NCBI RefSeq assembly: GCF_043641665.1
Contig: NC_092189.1
Location: forward strand, 6,837,333 to 6,901,332
Direction: 5' to 3'
DNA length: 64,000 bases
From: Enoplosus armatus
Lineage: Eukaryota; Chordata; Actinopteri; Centrarchiformes; Enoplosidae
Numbering within the stretch: position 1 is the stretch's first letter; every line of letters begins with the position of its first letter. Of this stretch, positions 13,137 through 24,673 are shown one piece after another. The position numbers and the translations under genes are program-made. The notes under the pieces are model-generated. The model made no database searches and had not been told where the DNA came from. It worked only from the letters and a program-made list of their open reading frames with translations.

Positions 13137-15046
13137 TGAATACCCTTTTCATACAGTAGACCCATGTATGACATACATTACATGAGTTAAAATCAATACA
13201 CTACATAAAACTAAAGTTTCACTCTTGGTGGATCCCTCTCATTCATACACTCATACACTCTCTCTCTCAATGTTGCTCTTTTGCAGCTTACTTGCATATC
13301 TAAGTGTTCATAAATGTTGCTTAATGTCAATAACATTAAATAAACGTCCCATCCCCAAATAGAGACGCCTGTTTTCCAAAGCCAGGCTGTGTCCAACCTG
13401 TGTTCCACCCAAGTTGGATGACACACACTGACCTTTTCTAATTGACCAGAGGAGTGAGTTTAACCTGCATTACTGTGAAATGGGTATAATATAATCATAA
13501 ACAACCTGTGACTCGCATTATTTTTTTGGTTCTAAAATCCATCTATTTTCCAGGCAGGTCTTATATGGCAGGATGTTGAGACAATCATGCTAATGGAACT
13601 GTCTCATTTTGATGCATGTGCTAATGTATTTCTGAATCATTACTTTCCTCCACTGCACAGTGCATTTTACAACTTTTTAAAAGCATGTTAAATTAGTAAA
13701 CAGGTAAACAAAGTCCCCATCTGAGCCAGTCTTTCCATCATCTCATTGTAAATTTTATTTCTGGTGCTCCTCAAGTACTGTTTTTCCCCACTCGTGCTCC
13801 TTCTCTAGAAAACATCTCCTTCCACGAGTGAGGCCGCCATTTCCCCCGGACGCCATTTCTGCGGGTGGAGCTCAGGACAATGGAGTGCATTTCCATATGA
13901 AAAGATGAGGACAGAGAAGGAGCAGGAGGAGGTACAGAGTGCTGTGCCCTTCATCTGCGTTGCCATGGGAATCAATTGTACTGCCCCCTCCAGGACTCTA
14001 ATTGGCTGAAGAGTCCCTCTTACTGGTTCTATCCATCGCATGCTCCATCTAGCCACTTCACTGTCCTATTCACATGAAAAATAGAGATCTTGGATGCACT
14101 GATATAAAAAAAAACTTAGAGTACAACTTCATTCTTTTTGTCATCCACTGATACAATGTACTGTATCTCTGCTCGGTTCTGTGAGAGCACTTAACTGTCC
14201 ACACAGAAAATGAAACTTGTTACCAAAGAAGTTATATATCAGCTAAACTTTTTTTCCCCAACTAAGTGAGCACACAGAAAGTACAACGCGGTGCAAAAAG
14301 TCAATCAAGAAATTTTATGAGGCACAGGTCAGCGGCACAAAAGGCATTGAGATAAAATGTTTGATGATACAATCACCCCCCCACCCCCTTTTTTTTTATT
14401 TACACCCCCCACGCACCCACATTGCTTTTCAAATTATATTCACAAAAGGTTATTTCACCAAATCCGCTCACATAGCCCTTTCCGTTATCATGATGAACTG
14501 CTGATGTGCCTCAGTGGAAAGACAAATGTGCAAAGTCAGACAGCACTCTGCCTGTCTCCAAAAGAATGCCCTCAGTCAGACGAATGTGCTTATCTCTGAT
14601 GTATTCTCCCCGAGTTCAGTGCTGACAAAGAAGTGTAACTTTAAACTGGAGTTTTTGCTTGACACGTGTCAAAACATTACGGAGAAACGTTGCAAATGTT
14701 GACATCACCCTGTTGTAAGACCTTTTATCATGTTTACACCAGAGGTGAGGAAAATCATTGTCACAGGGTTTTAATTTCTCTCTGACTTTCTCTGAGTGTT
14801 TTCTCCATTTTCCCTTTTCTTGTCCTTGAGGGTAATATCTGCAACCTTCTCTGTGCAATAAGCCAGCGGTTAGTGTTAGTCACTTCTCTCTGTATTGTAA
14901 CTTTCTCCTTGGTGAACACACACACAGTATCACATCAGACCACATATACTACAATGGATGACTCACAGATTATTAGTGGATCTAGTTACCTTTCTCCTTG
15001 TATGTTGGTGACATGGCTCTATATGGCTCGAGTCTGTCGGATGGTT
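13137..15046. other. Non-coding unique DNA
   Basis: No gene. A short C-rich/T-rich tract at about 14377-14412 (runs of C and T) is low complexity. 13820-14050 is moderately GC-rich with short conflicting frames on both strands. Nothing is assignable. Confidence 0.55.
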
Positions 15047-15390
15047 GGTCCACCACTTTGGTCCAGACTGAAATATCTTAGCAATTATTGGATGGATTGC
15101 CATGATCAGACATTCATGATCCCCACATACATGAATTCTAATAACTCTGATGATCATCTGACCTCTAGGCCATCATCAGGTCAAATTAAACACCTTTTTT
15201 CTTTTAATTAAGAACCAAATACCTGTAAAACTGACAACATTCCCTTCAGCCCCAGTTGTTTTTAGTACTAATTAGCAACATGTTAGCATGCTAACAGGCT
15301 AAACTGAGAAAGTTATCATGGTAAACATCATATCTGCTAATCATCAGCAATCGTTAGCATTGTCTTTTTGAGTATGTTAGCATTTACAGT
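15047..15390 (+). mobile_element. Interspersed repeat family B, degenerate copy
   Basis: It contains CCACTTTGGTCCAGACTGAA, ATTGGATGGATTGCCATGA, CCAAATACCTGTAAAACT, ATGTTAGCATGCTAACAGGC and a final GTATGTTAGCATTTA, in that order. From memory this is the arrangement of a very common percomorph dispersed repeat, probably non-autonomous. Parts normally found between these blocks are missing, so the copy is internally deleted and old. The element class is not determinable here. Confidence 0.7.
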
Positions 15391-15673
15391 AGTGAGGGCA
15401 TGTGAATGTTTCCAAATGATACAAGACTTTATGGTGAAAGCAGGACTTTTAACTGGTTGTTGGTCAATAGCAGTGGATCTACAAACATCGACTACAGTCT
15501 ACTACATCGCACACAATCATGAGAAGGCTCAATTTGTTGGATGGACCTGCCGCGGGTCCCAGTTCCCTCCTCACTCGATGGGGATTCCCTAAAAATGACT
15601 AACGTGGGCAAGGCATCTGACAACATAGCAACAGAACATCTAAAACAAAAATGCAGAAAAGAATGTCTCATAC
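15391..15673. other. Unique or unassigned DNA
   Basis: No gene. A 74-codon frame has no domain. The segment may still belong to the repeat just upstream, but the recognisable blocks end at about 15390. Confidence 0.4.
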
Positions 15674-15674
15674 A

Positions 15675-15708
<34 letters not shown>

Positions 15709-15709
15709 G
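15674..15709 (+). repeat. (CT)n microsatellite
   Basis: Nearly pure CT with one TT interruption. It explains the Arg-Glu-rich minus-strand frame over it. Confidence 0.95.
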
Positions 15710-17040
15710 TCAAACCTTAAAGTTGAGGATTCAGAAGCTTGACACATACGACAGATGCAGGTTTGAAAGGTTTTCGGAAAGCACACATTATACACAAAAT
15801 ACTTTGAATATAGTCTAGCATGAACTGATCACTCATATGCTAAAAATGATGTTCCAGACAGAGGAGTCTCCTCCGGCACTGAAGCAGTCTGATCTGCCTA
15901 TCTAACTACCAGACACTGTGACCTGAATACAGCGACATGAGAAGTGTCAGCAAACTGTCTTCTTTTCTGGGCTCATTTGCTACTTGAACAGATGCATAGG
16001 CCCTAAAGGAAAAACAGTGAGCTAATGTGATAGGTTCAGTTAGACACAATCTGACAAATACAATTGACCTTGGTGTAACGGCTCTGTTCAGAGCAGCTTT
16101 CCTGCTCAGTCAAAAAGCTGTGTCACGGTGGGCAGGGTAGAAAAGCAAAACCCCAGTAGGATTTGAGCTAAAACACTGTTATGTGTTATCAGCAAGACAT
16201 AATGATTCAAATGATTCAAAATTCAAATGCCTGGAGTAAATCATGATAAGAATTAATTGAAAGTTAATGAATCAGCATACATTTAAAATAAACGTGTGTG
16301 CATGTTCAGCTTGCAGGTAGCAGTAGCAATAGCAGTTAGCGACAGCAAGTAGAAAGTGACAGGTTGGGGTGATGGGTGGAGTGTTTCCTACTGCAATGCA
16401 TGACAGCCTCTGCCAGGATAAAAGAAATCAACATAGCTTCAACTGAGTAACAATGATATGTTCCTAGCAGCAAATCAAAATGACTTAGGCATAGAAAATA
16501 GTATTAATATACTATGTACTAAAGTAAACCCTGCACCCATTTTGTACACAAGCCCAAAATAACTTAAATGGGTACTGCTCTAAACCCTGGTCTCCTGTGA
16601 AAGATAACTCTTTGGACTTTGGAGTCAGACCGGGTCTAAATGACACTGAACCAAAGTCACAGAGGCACAAACTGGGTAAATAATGTACATATTTCTTGCC
16701 TGTTACAAAATAAGTAGATATTGTTGCAGTGATATTGGATTCGTAAAATGATTCACACAAATAGAATGCTTTCGAACGATGTATACTTGATTGGATAAGG
16801 ATTAATCTATCCGCCATCTAACCCTGCCACTGCTTTACCTGGGTTATCAGTATGCATGTTCACAGGTATCTAAAAACAATTCCTTAGACACTGGTTTACA
16901 TATACAGTATGTTTTAAGTAATTCAGCTATATTTTTAATGATTGGTGTCAAGTTTCTCTTTAAAACTGAAATATATTCTGTTGGGGGCTATCTCTGTCTT
17001 ACAATGTCTTCACTCATAGCATTTCCACCACATTATAAAT

Positions 17041-17041
<1 letters not shown>
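15710..17041. other. Non-coding DNA
   Basis: No gene or recognised repeat. Short frames only. 16310-16350 shows an imperfect AGCAGTAGCAATAGCAGTTAG series that is probably a decayed simple repeat. Confidence 0.55.

Positions 17042-17084
<43 letters not shown>
17042..17084 (+). repeat. (GT)n microsatellite
   Basis: About 21 uninterrupted GT units. Confidence 0.97.
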
Positions 17085-17085
<1 letters not shown>

Positions 17086-17719
17086 CGCTAAAGTTTTTTT
17101 TGGCAAACAATCAATCTTAACAAAAGCTGGGTTTCATATTTTCTCCTCAACAAACCTGGAGAAAGTGCCGGTGGAGAAATGTGTTGCTGTAATAATTAAA
17201 GATTGTTAAATAATCTAACATGCCTGTAACAGGGTAACAGGTAGACTGAAATTAGTAGCCTGTTGTTATGGGAACAAGATGTGTGTTGCACTTTTTATTA
17301 CCCCTCACAAAAAACACTCCAGGCAGTGCTTTCCTGGTACAAAGCATGCTAGATATGATCAAAGCGTTACTCATTAAGAATCTATAAAATTTTTCTGGAG
17401 TGTTGTGAGATTAACACAACAGACCAATCAAATGGCATAGTACGTGTAAAACGTGTGCATCCTCTCAGGGATCTAGATGTGGGAATAGAACAGCTACATA
17501 GAGAGAACTGAATACACCTTATAGTCCTCAGGTGTGTGAATCGGAGACTTAACACAGTTCCATCTTTTCTATGTTTAATCCTGACCTCAAAAAACACACA
17601 TGTAAATGCACAAGGTTGCATTTGATAGCTTTTATTCTTGAGGAGGAAAGTAAACAGTATTAACAAGAATGAAAATGTGACATGGGTTTATTTTCCTACT
17701 TAGCCTCTGCAATCGTTTT

Positions 17720-18180
17720 CAATGCTTTACTTCTACCAGGCTTCAATAAAAGGCATCTTCAAAGTGCACTTACGGAAATTCTTCATCATAAACTCAGCTA
17801 TGGGCAATAATTCACACAAATTCACTTCAAATGCTCTCAGCCAATGGAGTAATGAAAGGTATTTTGCAAACAATTGGTCCCTTTCCTCCTACTGTGCACT
17901 GAAGGGGAAAGGAGCAGTGACTGAGTGAGCTGTGACATTGTGCTAGCATCAGCAGGCTCCTGTGGAACTGGGCTCCCTGGCACACAGGAGTTAGCCGGGA
18001 TTAATGAAGATGCCAAAGTCACTCCGCGGCTCCGGGCTCTAATGGCACGACACACAACGCAAATGCAGTCGACACAAGATGCCATATGGCATCATTGCCA
18101 CTGACACACCGGGAACTTTTGGGCTGAAACCCTGGCACAGACGGGAGAAAACACACGCGTTACACATTTGCGTGCACATG
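17720..18180. promoter_or_regulatory. Candidate regulatory block with CATATG palindrome
   Basis: A unique block of mixed composition that contains GCCGGGATTAATGAAG and a perfect 16-base palindrome at 18078-18093 centred on CATATG, an E-box core used by neurogenic bHLH dimers. No repeat or coding signal. Function is inference; the palindrome itself is directly visible. Confidence 0.3.
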
Positions 18181-18199
18181 CCATTTGTGCACACACGCG

Positions 18200-18760
18200 C
18201 ATGATTGTTGAAATCACATCTGAGTGCATTCCCAGCTAATTTAGACCAGCCCTTTTAGCAGGAAATCCTCTGGTGCCCAAGCATGAGTGATATACAGATC
18301 CACCCACAAAGGCCCTGGCTCTATCTATCTCCCATGTCATTGGCATTCTAAATCTCTCAGTCATGCCTGCATCCATAATGGCCCAATTACTGCCGATGGG
18401 GATCCTACTCCCTATCTGACAATTACATCTGTTAGAGTTTGAGAGCGTTAATGCCTAAAAAATATCAATTAAGGTGATTGATCAGGATGTTAATATCCTA
18501 TTAAACAGCAGTCTGGGGCTGCAGAGCATTTGTGTTGATTGGGCTGAAATGAGAGAGACTCTCCAGGATGAAGTGACTGTAGTTTAGTGGGCCAGTTAGA
18601 TTGCCGATCTAATGAACACAGAGATGGCCCAGAGTTGCATTTTATTGCCAGATAAACCTGGACAAGAACAACTTTGGGTAATTGCTATTGAAAGGCAGTT
18701 CATGGAGCTTTAAAGAGCAGAACGGACGGACAACTTTCTAGATGGCTGAGACCAAAACGG
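18200..18760. promoter_or_regulatory. Candidate conserved noncoding element
   Basis: About 560 bases of unique, simple-repeat-free sequence with a high density of homeodomain-type cores (GCTAATTTAG, CCCAATTACTG, GACAATTACATC, CGTTAATGCC, TCAATTAAGG, GTTAATATCC, GGGTAATTGC). Few long open frames cross it. The motif density stands above most of the window and resembles a developmental enhancer. Conservation could not be tested. Confidence 0.4.
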
Positions 18761-19059
18761 ACAGGTATCGATATGGTTTTACAAAGAGCAGGGGGGACAA
18801 CATAACACTTTAAACATCGTATTACACACTCCAGTATTTGTCAAAGGATCCGTCACTGTAACTGACTTGAATCAACATTTATTTTTAATCAAACTCACTG
18901 GCAGTCATAGTTGAGGTACAGTATGGCGTGCTGATTCTCATTTACACATACATTGACTGAGTAAACTTTAACACTGTCTTCTCTGTCGGAGTGGTAAATT
19001 TGTTTCAACAATGTCTTATCTTGAGGTGGTGGTATTTTCTTTTTCTAGGCTTTTGCCAT

Positions 19060-19315
19060 TTTAGCACCGTGTTTGAAGAGCTCTGCCGGTGATATTTAAG
19101 TTATAAGCGGGGACATTTTATTTCTCCATTCAGCCCAATTCAGCATATGAAGAGGATATCTGCTATTTAAGCTCTCAGAGATGATTGGACATATTTTCAA
19201 TTGCAACACGGCTCCTTTCAACCCCGACTGATTGTTTGAAAACATAAAGGATCTCCTTGCATTGTTAAAGCACACAGTGAAGCCTTGAATAGGGGGCAAT
19301 TAAATTCTAAAGTGT
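19060..19315. promoter_or_regulatory. Candidate conserved noncoding element
   Basis: A unique block with ATATTTAAGTTATAAGCG, CAGCATATGAAG (CATATG E-box), a GATTGGAC motif and CAATTAAATTCTAAAG. It lies 300 bases after the previous block and 160 bases before the duplicated module, making an enhancer-like cluster. The minus-strand 67-codon frame across it has no domain. Confidence 0.35.
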
Positions 19316-19476
19316 AATTTCATACATTTGCAGTGTGTTACAAAATGTTTCCTCTTTTTATCGTCTTGTCGATGATCACCAGAGTGCTGCACTCATCCCC
19401 CCCTCTGTCCCCCCTCCACCCTTTTCCCTCCTCCACAGCTTCCATTTTTGAAAGGCTTCTAGCCGTTCCATTCTTC
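19316..19476. other. Pyrimidine-rich spacer
   Basis: Includes a CCCCCCTCTGTCCCCCCTCC tract at about 19397. No gene. Confidence 0.6.
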
Positions 19477-19600
19477 CCCTGGCACGGCATCACACACTCA
19501 TTTCATTTCTCATTTACAGACTGATAATCAGAATGTCATTACAGTGTCCACACTGGGCCGCTGGAGGGGTAATTGAGCAGCATAAAAGGCATTTGAAAGA
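19477..19600 (+). promoter_or_regulatory. Duplicated module, copy 1
   Basis: Block 1 at 19518-19546 (core GATAATCAGAATGTCATTAC) and block 2 at 19569-19579 (GTAATTGAGCA) recur in the same order and orientation about 830 bases downstream. Block 1 is identical at 27 of 29 positions between copies and block 2 at 11 of 11. The spacer is 22 bases. A TGGCAC motif precedes both copies. The flanks have diverged, as expected if selection held only short blocks after an old tandem duplication. Likely a duplicated enhancer module; that function is inferred. Confidence 0.6.
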
Positions 19601-20283
19601 GGGATGAATAATATAAGTGGAGAGGGGGGTGAGTGGCGAGCTGGACCCAGGCCTGCTCTCTCAGGTGTCTGGCTGCTATCGGGTGGCATCCGCCTTGGCA
19701 TTACGGTTAACCATGTCTGCGTCAACCTCATTTTTCACCTCTAGCACATTAGAGGCTGAACAGGCATCAACACTCATCTGGAAGAAAGGGAGAAAATCAA
19801 TAGGAGTTTTAGAAGGTCAAAGTCAAGCATCAACAATCACTTTACATCATGCAAGCCCTGTAGATTTAGATGCTAAAATGGAGGGTGATTTTGCCCTTGA
19901 TTTGGGTGTTTTTAAGACTCAGGGTGAGTCCTCCCAGTCCAATCTGCACACAGAGCACGTCCACCCAGGTAGAGGTTAAGCCCACGTCTCACTGGGATGC
20001 TACAAAGACTTTATTTCTCATAAAAGACTCTGTCTGAGCTGTCTTTATTTCTTCCTCGCAAACAGGTTGATTAATTAATCACTGGATGGCTTTGAACTGC
20101 TGTTTTCCACGTTGTGTCGTAAACAATACATTTCATCACAGCCCTTAAAATACCAAAATTGAGCATGACTCCTTTAGTTGCAGTGACACAGATAACAACA
20201 GTTGCATCTGTATTACAATCTAATGGTATTTGTTTTGTTGCTTACCCCTCCCTGCTCCCATCCGCCCCGACTATGGCGTGGCA
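19601..20283. other. Spacer between duplicated modules
   Basis: Contains a 120-codon + strand frame (19617-19979) with no recognisable domain, in which Ser, Thr and Ala are common. Also GATTAATTAATCACTGG at about 20070, a palindromic TTAATTAA homeodomain-type site. No supported gene. Confidence 0.45.
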
Positions 20284-20440
20284 GCTTGGCACAGCGCCAG
20301 CCCCGTTTGGCCGGGGTGGTACATTTCCATCTCATTCATCACATAAAGACAGATAATCAGAAAGTCATTACAGTGGCTTGACACCAGTGCTTGCCCCAGG
20401 AAGACAGAGTAATTGAGCACCGCAGAAGGGAAGAGAGCAG
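20284..20440 (+). promoter_or_regulatory. Duplicated module, copy 2
   Basis: Block 1 at 20347-20375 (core GATAATCAGAAAGTCATTAC) and block 2 at 20409-20419 (GTAATTGAGCA) match copy 1 at 19518-19579. The spacer is 33 bases, 11 longer than in copy 1. Downstream GCAGAAGGGA matches GCATAAAAGGCA of copy 1 loosely. Short frames on both strands over this segment have no domains and are probably incidental. Confidence 0.6.
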
Positions 20441-21498
20441 ACTGAGCCAAGGCCATGCGGTAATGAATGTGAGATGTCGACATAAGAGGATGGGGAAGAG
20501 GATCTCGACGTACAGAGACGTGGACGGACGGAAAGCAAGACTGACAACTGTGGAGGTAGGAAGACTGACACATGAGAGGAGGTGGACAAAGAAAACATTG
20601 TGGAAAAAAAGTCAAAGAGGTAGAGAGACAAACACTGGCATGACTTTCAGGTAATTGGATCAATGCACACACTGTCAGGCAGAAGAAACCACAAAAAAAG
20701 TGAGATCTGACCGGTCTTCTGACTGGTCCCTTGATGTTTTGGCAATTGTTTGTCGATGTGCTTCTGAGAAAAACTACAATTGATGTTTAAGTCATCTACA
20801 TAATGACATAGATGTTGGATAAAACAATAAAACAGACTAACAGACTATTACACTATAACAGATAGACTATAGTCTATAACAGAATATTAAAAAAGCATTA
20901 ATTGAATCAATTAATGAAGTTGAAAGAGGAGTTTTTTTGTCGGCAACCACTGCCAGACTAGTGTCAGCACTAACTGAACATCTTGTGCAGGAATTAGTTT
21001 TTCAAAAGAAACACCAAATGAAATATTAACAGCAACACAGCATATTAAAATCCACAGTCATTAGGTAATAACATTCAGTAGCAGTCAGGCAGCAACTCTG
21101 ACAACCCTCACACCACACAATCTGCTATAGTGAATTGAAAATTACATTTAACTTCACAGGAAAGCATTAACCACAGCACATAACAGACCCAAAGAGCCAT
21201 TACGCACAAATGACCAACACTGACTAAACAGTTAAACAAATATATATATATATATATTATGTAAAGCCTAGCAATATAGTTAGCCTATACCAATTACCAC
21301 CTTATGCAACTGCAGCATGACTTATGGTGGTATTGCATTCTACTCCTTGCTCTTTCATTAGTAACACCAAAACATATTATATATGATATAATAACAAAAT
21401 AGCTATGTATATATATATATATCCAATACAGATGCATTATAAATCATCATATTGTCTCAGTTTTGTGAGGTACACAGAAATAAGACACTGCCAAGCAC
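20441..21498. other. Non-coding DNA with short AT repeats
   Basis: Contains (AT)n at 21240-21258 and 21408-21422 and a perfect 16-base palindrome at 20862-20877 (ATAGACTATAGTCTAT) inside a run of AGACTA-like motifs. No gene. Confidence 0.6.
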
Positions 21499-21720
21499 CT
21501 ATTGGACACGGGTCTGAAAGGAAGATCTCCATTTTTTAAAACAGTGTTTTAGGGTGCCCATAAAGTAACAATGGCTCTCAATTACAGTTCCTGGTCGTGT
21601 AGCAACTGACACCAAATCAGTGAGAGATTTACGCCTGCAACACCAGGTGACTACAATGAATATGCATGTAGAATGGAAAACCAGTAAAAGTATAATCCCC
21701 AAGGACCAGGATTGAGAACA
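21499..21720. mobile_element. Possible degenerate interspersed repeat
   Basis: The end (CCAAGGACCAGGATTGAGAA) resembles from memory the end of a common fish repeat. The rest cannot be aligned by eye. It could equally be unique sequence. Confidence 0.25.
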
Positions 21721-23358
21721 GCTGCTCTGTCAGACCCCTTTTGTTCTGTCAGACTTTAATTGGTGGTTAGTTTATTGCTGCCCGTAGGTGCCAGGACAGC
21801 TCTTAGCCGAGGATAATCTCATTTTCTGGGTTGGTGAGTTTCCAAGATCTTTTGAAAGTTACTTGTTTTTTCCCAGCATCCCCCTGCAGTCGGAGATTAT
21901 ACTACCAGCTTTTTCTCACAATTACAGTTTATGTGTGCTGTTGGCAGAAGAGAGTTTTAACTCCATCCAGCAATAACTCATCTACGAAATGAGTGTCTGT
22001 TGACCAGAGCTTTCTTTAGGTGTTTTGAGGGAAGACGTCCTGATGGTAATGGAAAGAAAAACTCCAACCCCAAACACAGAAAGCTTTCGGTGAGGTCTTA
22101 GAATACCTTAAAAGTTCCAAAATCACAGCTCAAGTCCCGCAATGAGTTGGTAAAATCAGTGACTGAGGCACAAAAAGCTTGAAATCCCAACGTAGCTCCC
22201 CTCCAGTTTAAATCACGAACACAAGGTGTTCTTTTGGCTCCAGGCATTTAATTTGCACATCCATGCCGTCAAGCATGCCATAAGATAGATAAAATAAAAT
22301 ACACAAAGCCATAAAATGAGTCTAATGCAGTACAGAACACTCTCATAGGGAATAACCATTAAAACAAATATTTCACTAACAGAAAATATAGCTCTCATAA
22401 TCCATTAACCTTGAAGGCTATAAGTGGTTCAACTTACAGACTCGTTTGCTGAAGATTCACTGAAACATAGCTATCAATGTCACCTTAGCTAGCATATCCA
22501 ATAGCTATAAGCATAATGTAGAAACATGCAGATAACTTTGCATACCTCAGGGGGAGTAAGAAAGGAAACTTAAATCTTTACGAGTCTTCACTTATTTCAA
22601 ACCTTCTTTTGCATTACTATACAGCAACGTAACTTAAAACATCATCCTCCGTTGTATCTGGCAGGTGCTTTGCTTTTCGTGGTAATACGTAGAGCACAAC
22701 TAATAATAATAAACCCCACTGTAACACAAGAATATTGGTTCCACTATGGAAATATTAGACAGGTCCTTTAGACATTTGTTTTTTTGTGTATGTTCCTCAT
22801 TATATTTATGTTAATTAAAAAATACATTATTTTCTTAAATGTAAATTATTCTTATATTTAACTTAAAATTAGTAAATGAACTTAAACTGACTCTGATGGC
22901 AGCTACACCCAACAGATAACAGTTTCTGAAGGGGCATCGAGATTGCCATGCAAGGCAACAGGGTTCAGCAAGATAAATGTTGTTTTCTTTTGGTCTTCAC
23001 CTCTTCCTCAAATGCCTGAGTTACAAAGTATCTCCACTCCACCTAAAGCACGTCTCCACTGGAGAAACATGGCCTGACCACACTGTATTGTCTAGACTGG
23101 CGGATTATAAGAACAGTCTCAAAGTGGGATTGCAAAAAGAGCTTTTTTTGTCAAGGATTTCTTGTGTGCAATGTGCTATAGAGTTGCAAAGTGTGAGGAG
23201 CTATTTCTGGCGTCCCTGGTTCCCGTTACATTTTCCCATAGACAATGTTATGTGACTCACATTTGGAAAACTTCTACGGCTTAGATTAGCACGAACCTCT
23301 CTCAGTGAAATCTTCGGTACAAATGATCAACATCTCAATAGATAATCTCCTGTCCACA
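21721..23358. other. Non-coding DNA
   Basis: AT-rich, especially 22680-22880. No supported gene. A 92-codon + strand frame at 22977-23255 has no domain or splice context. Confidence 0.55.
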
Positions 23359-23494
23359 CGTCTAAAGTGTCCTTGGGCAAGAAATCCAAATTGCTCTCTG
23401 TGTGAGTGTGTGTGTGTGTGTGAATGGGTGAATAAGCAGCAAAAACCTTGTAAAGCACTTTGGATGAAAGCGCTATATAAGTGTAGCCATTTAG
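23359..23494 (+). mobile_element. Interspersed repeat fragment with short TG tract
   Basis: It begins CGTCTAAAGTGTCCTTGGGC, includes GTGTGTGAATGGGTGAATAA, and ends AAAGCGCTATATAAGTG followed by CCATTTA. From memory this is a widespread teleost repeat whose 3' part reads CTTTG...AAGCGCTATA. The central portion of the usual consensus is missing. The TG tract at 23400-23422 is internal to it. Confidence 0.65.
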
Positions 23495-24673
23495 GAAACT
23501 TAAATTAAATTGTTTTTTTTTACTTTACAATTCTAGTAGATGTGGTTTTTGGAAAATCATGCATTACCTGTTGTAACAATCAGTATTAACATGCAGTATA
23601 TTTCCTGTAGTCACCTGGACCTGGATCACAAAGGAAAGAAGATAGAAATCCTTGCACTTAAATACAGACTCTTGTGAATGTCGTGTAGTGCGTTGATGTA
23701 CACAATACTGTAGATGTGGCAGATAAGAATCAACACTGAGCAAAACAGTCCCTCTGCTAATTTATGTTATGGCTTAGTTGAGGAATGATATGCCGAGGCA
23801 GCTGTGGAACACCACCTGCCAGGTTTTGACCCTGGTCTGGAGCTCAGCTGTGTTCAACCAATACCCACTGTGATTGGCTGTGGAGTCTGTGGTTTCTCCA
23901 AGGGCACCTGCAGACCATAATAATTCTGATATAGTGAGGGCAAACTAAAGGCAAGATTCAATACTCCCTGCTCACATCTGTTACTTTGCCAAATAATTTC
24001 TACAACGCCGGTCTGATCATTTCATTACAGTCCAAATTTGAAATAAACACATTTCATGTGCTCATTTCTAAATGCCTTGGAGGCTTTTCTTTTTGGTTTT
24101 GGTGGGTTCTGTCTAACCAAAGCAGGTACAAGAAGTTGCCTTGTCCCATCTACTCATGACTTGTATACATTATCATTCTACCATGTCAAATGCATACTGC
24201 CAATGGTAAGGCATTACAACCTTAATTCACTGTTACAAACTGAGTCTACACTGTGTGAGTTTCTGTGACAACATGTAGCTTAGTCTTAGCAGTGTGGGTG
24301 GTGAAACATGTTTTCATCTTGGGGGCTACTGTAGCCGTACAAAGTACTACTGGCAAACCCCTACTGGACTGGATTGGTGGTTCTAGAAACTGTAAATAGC
24401 CCTGATTTATGGACTATTATCATGTGTTGAGACTACAGAGCCCATCTACTGGACACCTGACTGGTTTGTTGGTGATACAGGATACAGCGGACAGAGTTAA
24501 TGTTGGGGCATCCATGAATACTTATGTGTACTGTCGACTGGAAACTCAACTCAACTTCTGTTATGATAACAGTGGATAAAGCAGATACAGCTTGTTGCAT
24601 GACTTTGTTTAATGATTCAAGATACTTAATGCTCATCTAGTAATTTCTACAAGAATGCTTTTGACGCCACACA
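23495..24673. other. Non-coding DNA upstream of LINE fossil
   Basis: No supported gene. The 5' boundary of the LINE remnant is unclear and part of 24640-24673 may belong to it. Confidence 0.45.

Noticed and set aside
9811..18260. Shared GCTAATTTAGA near 9811 and 18236
   Set aside because: The 11-base match is followed by only loose similarity; not enough to call a second duplicated module.
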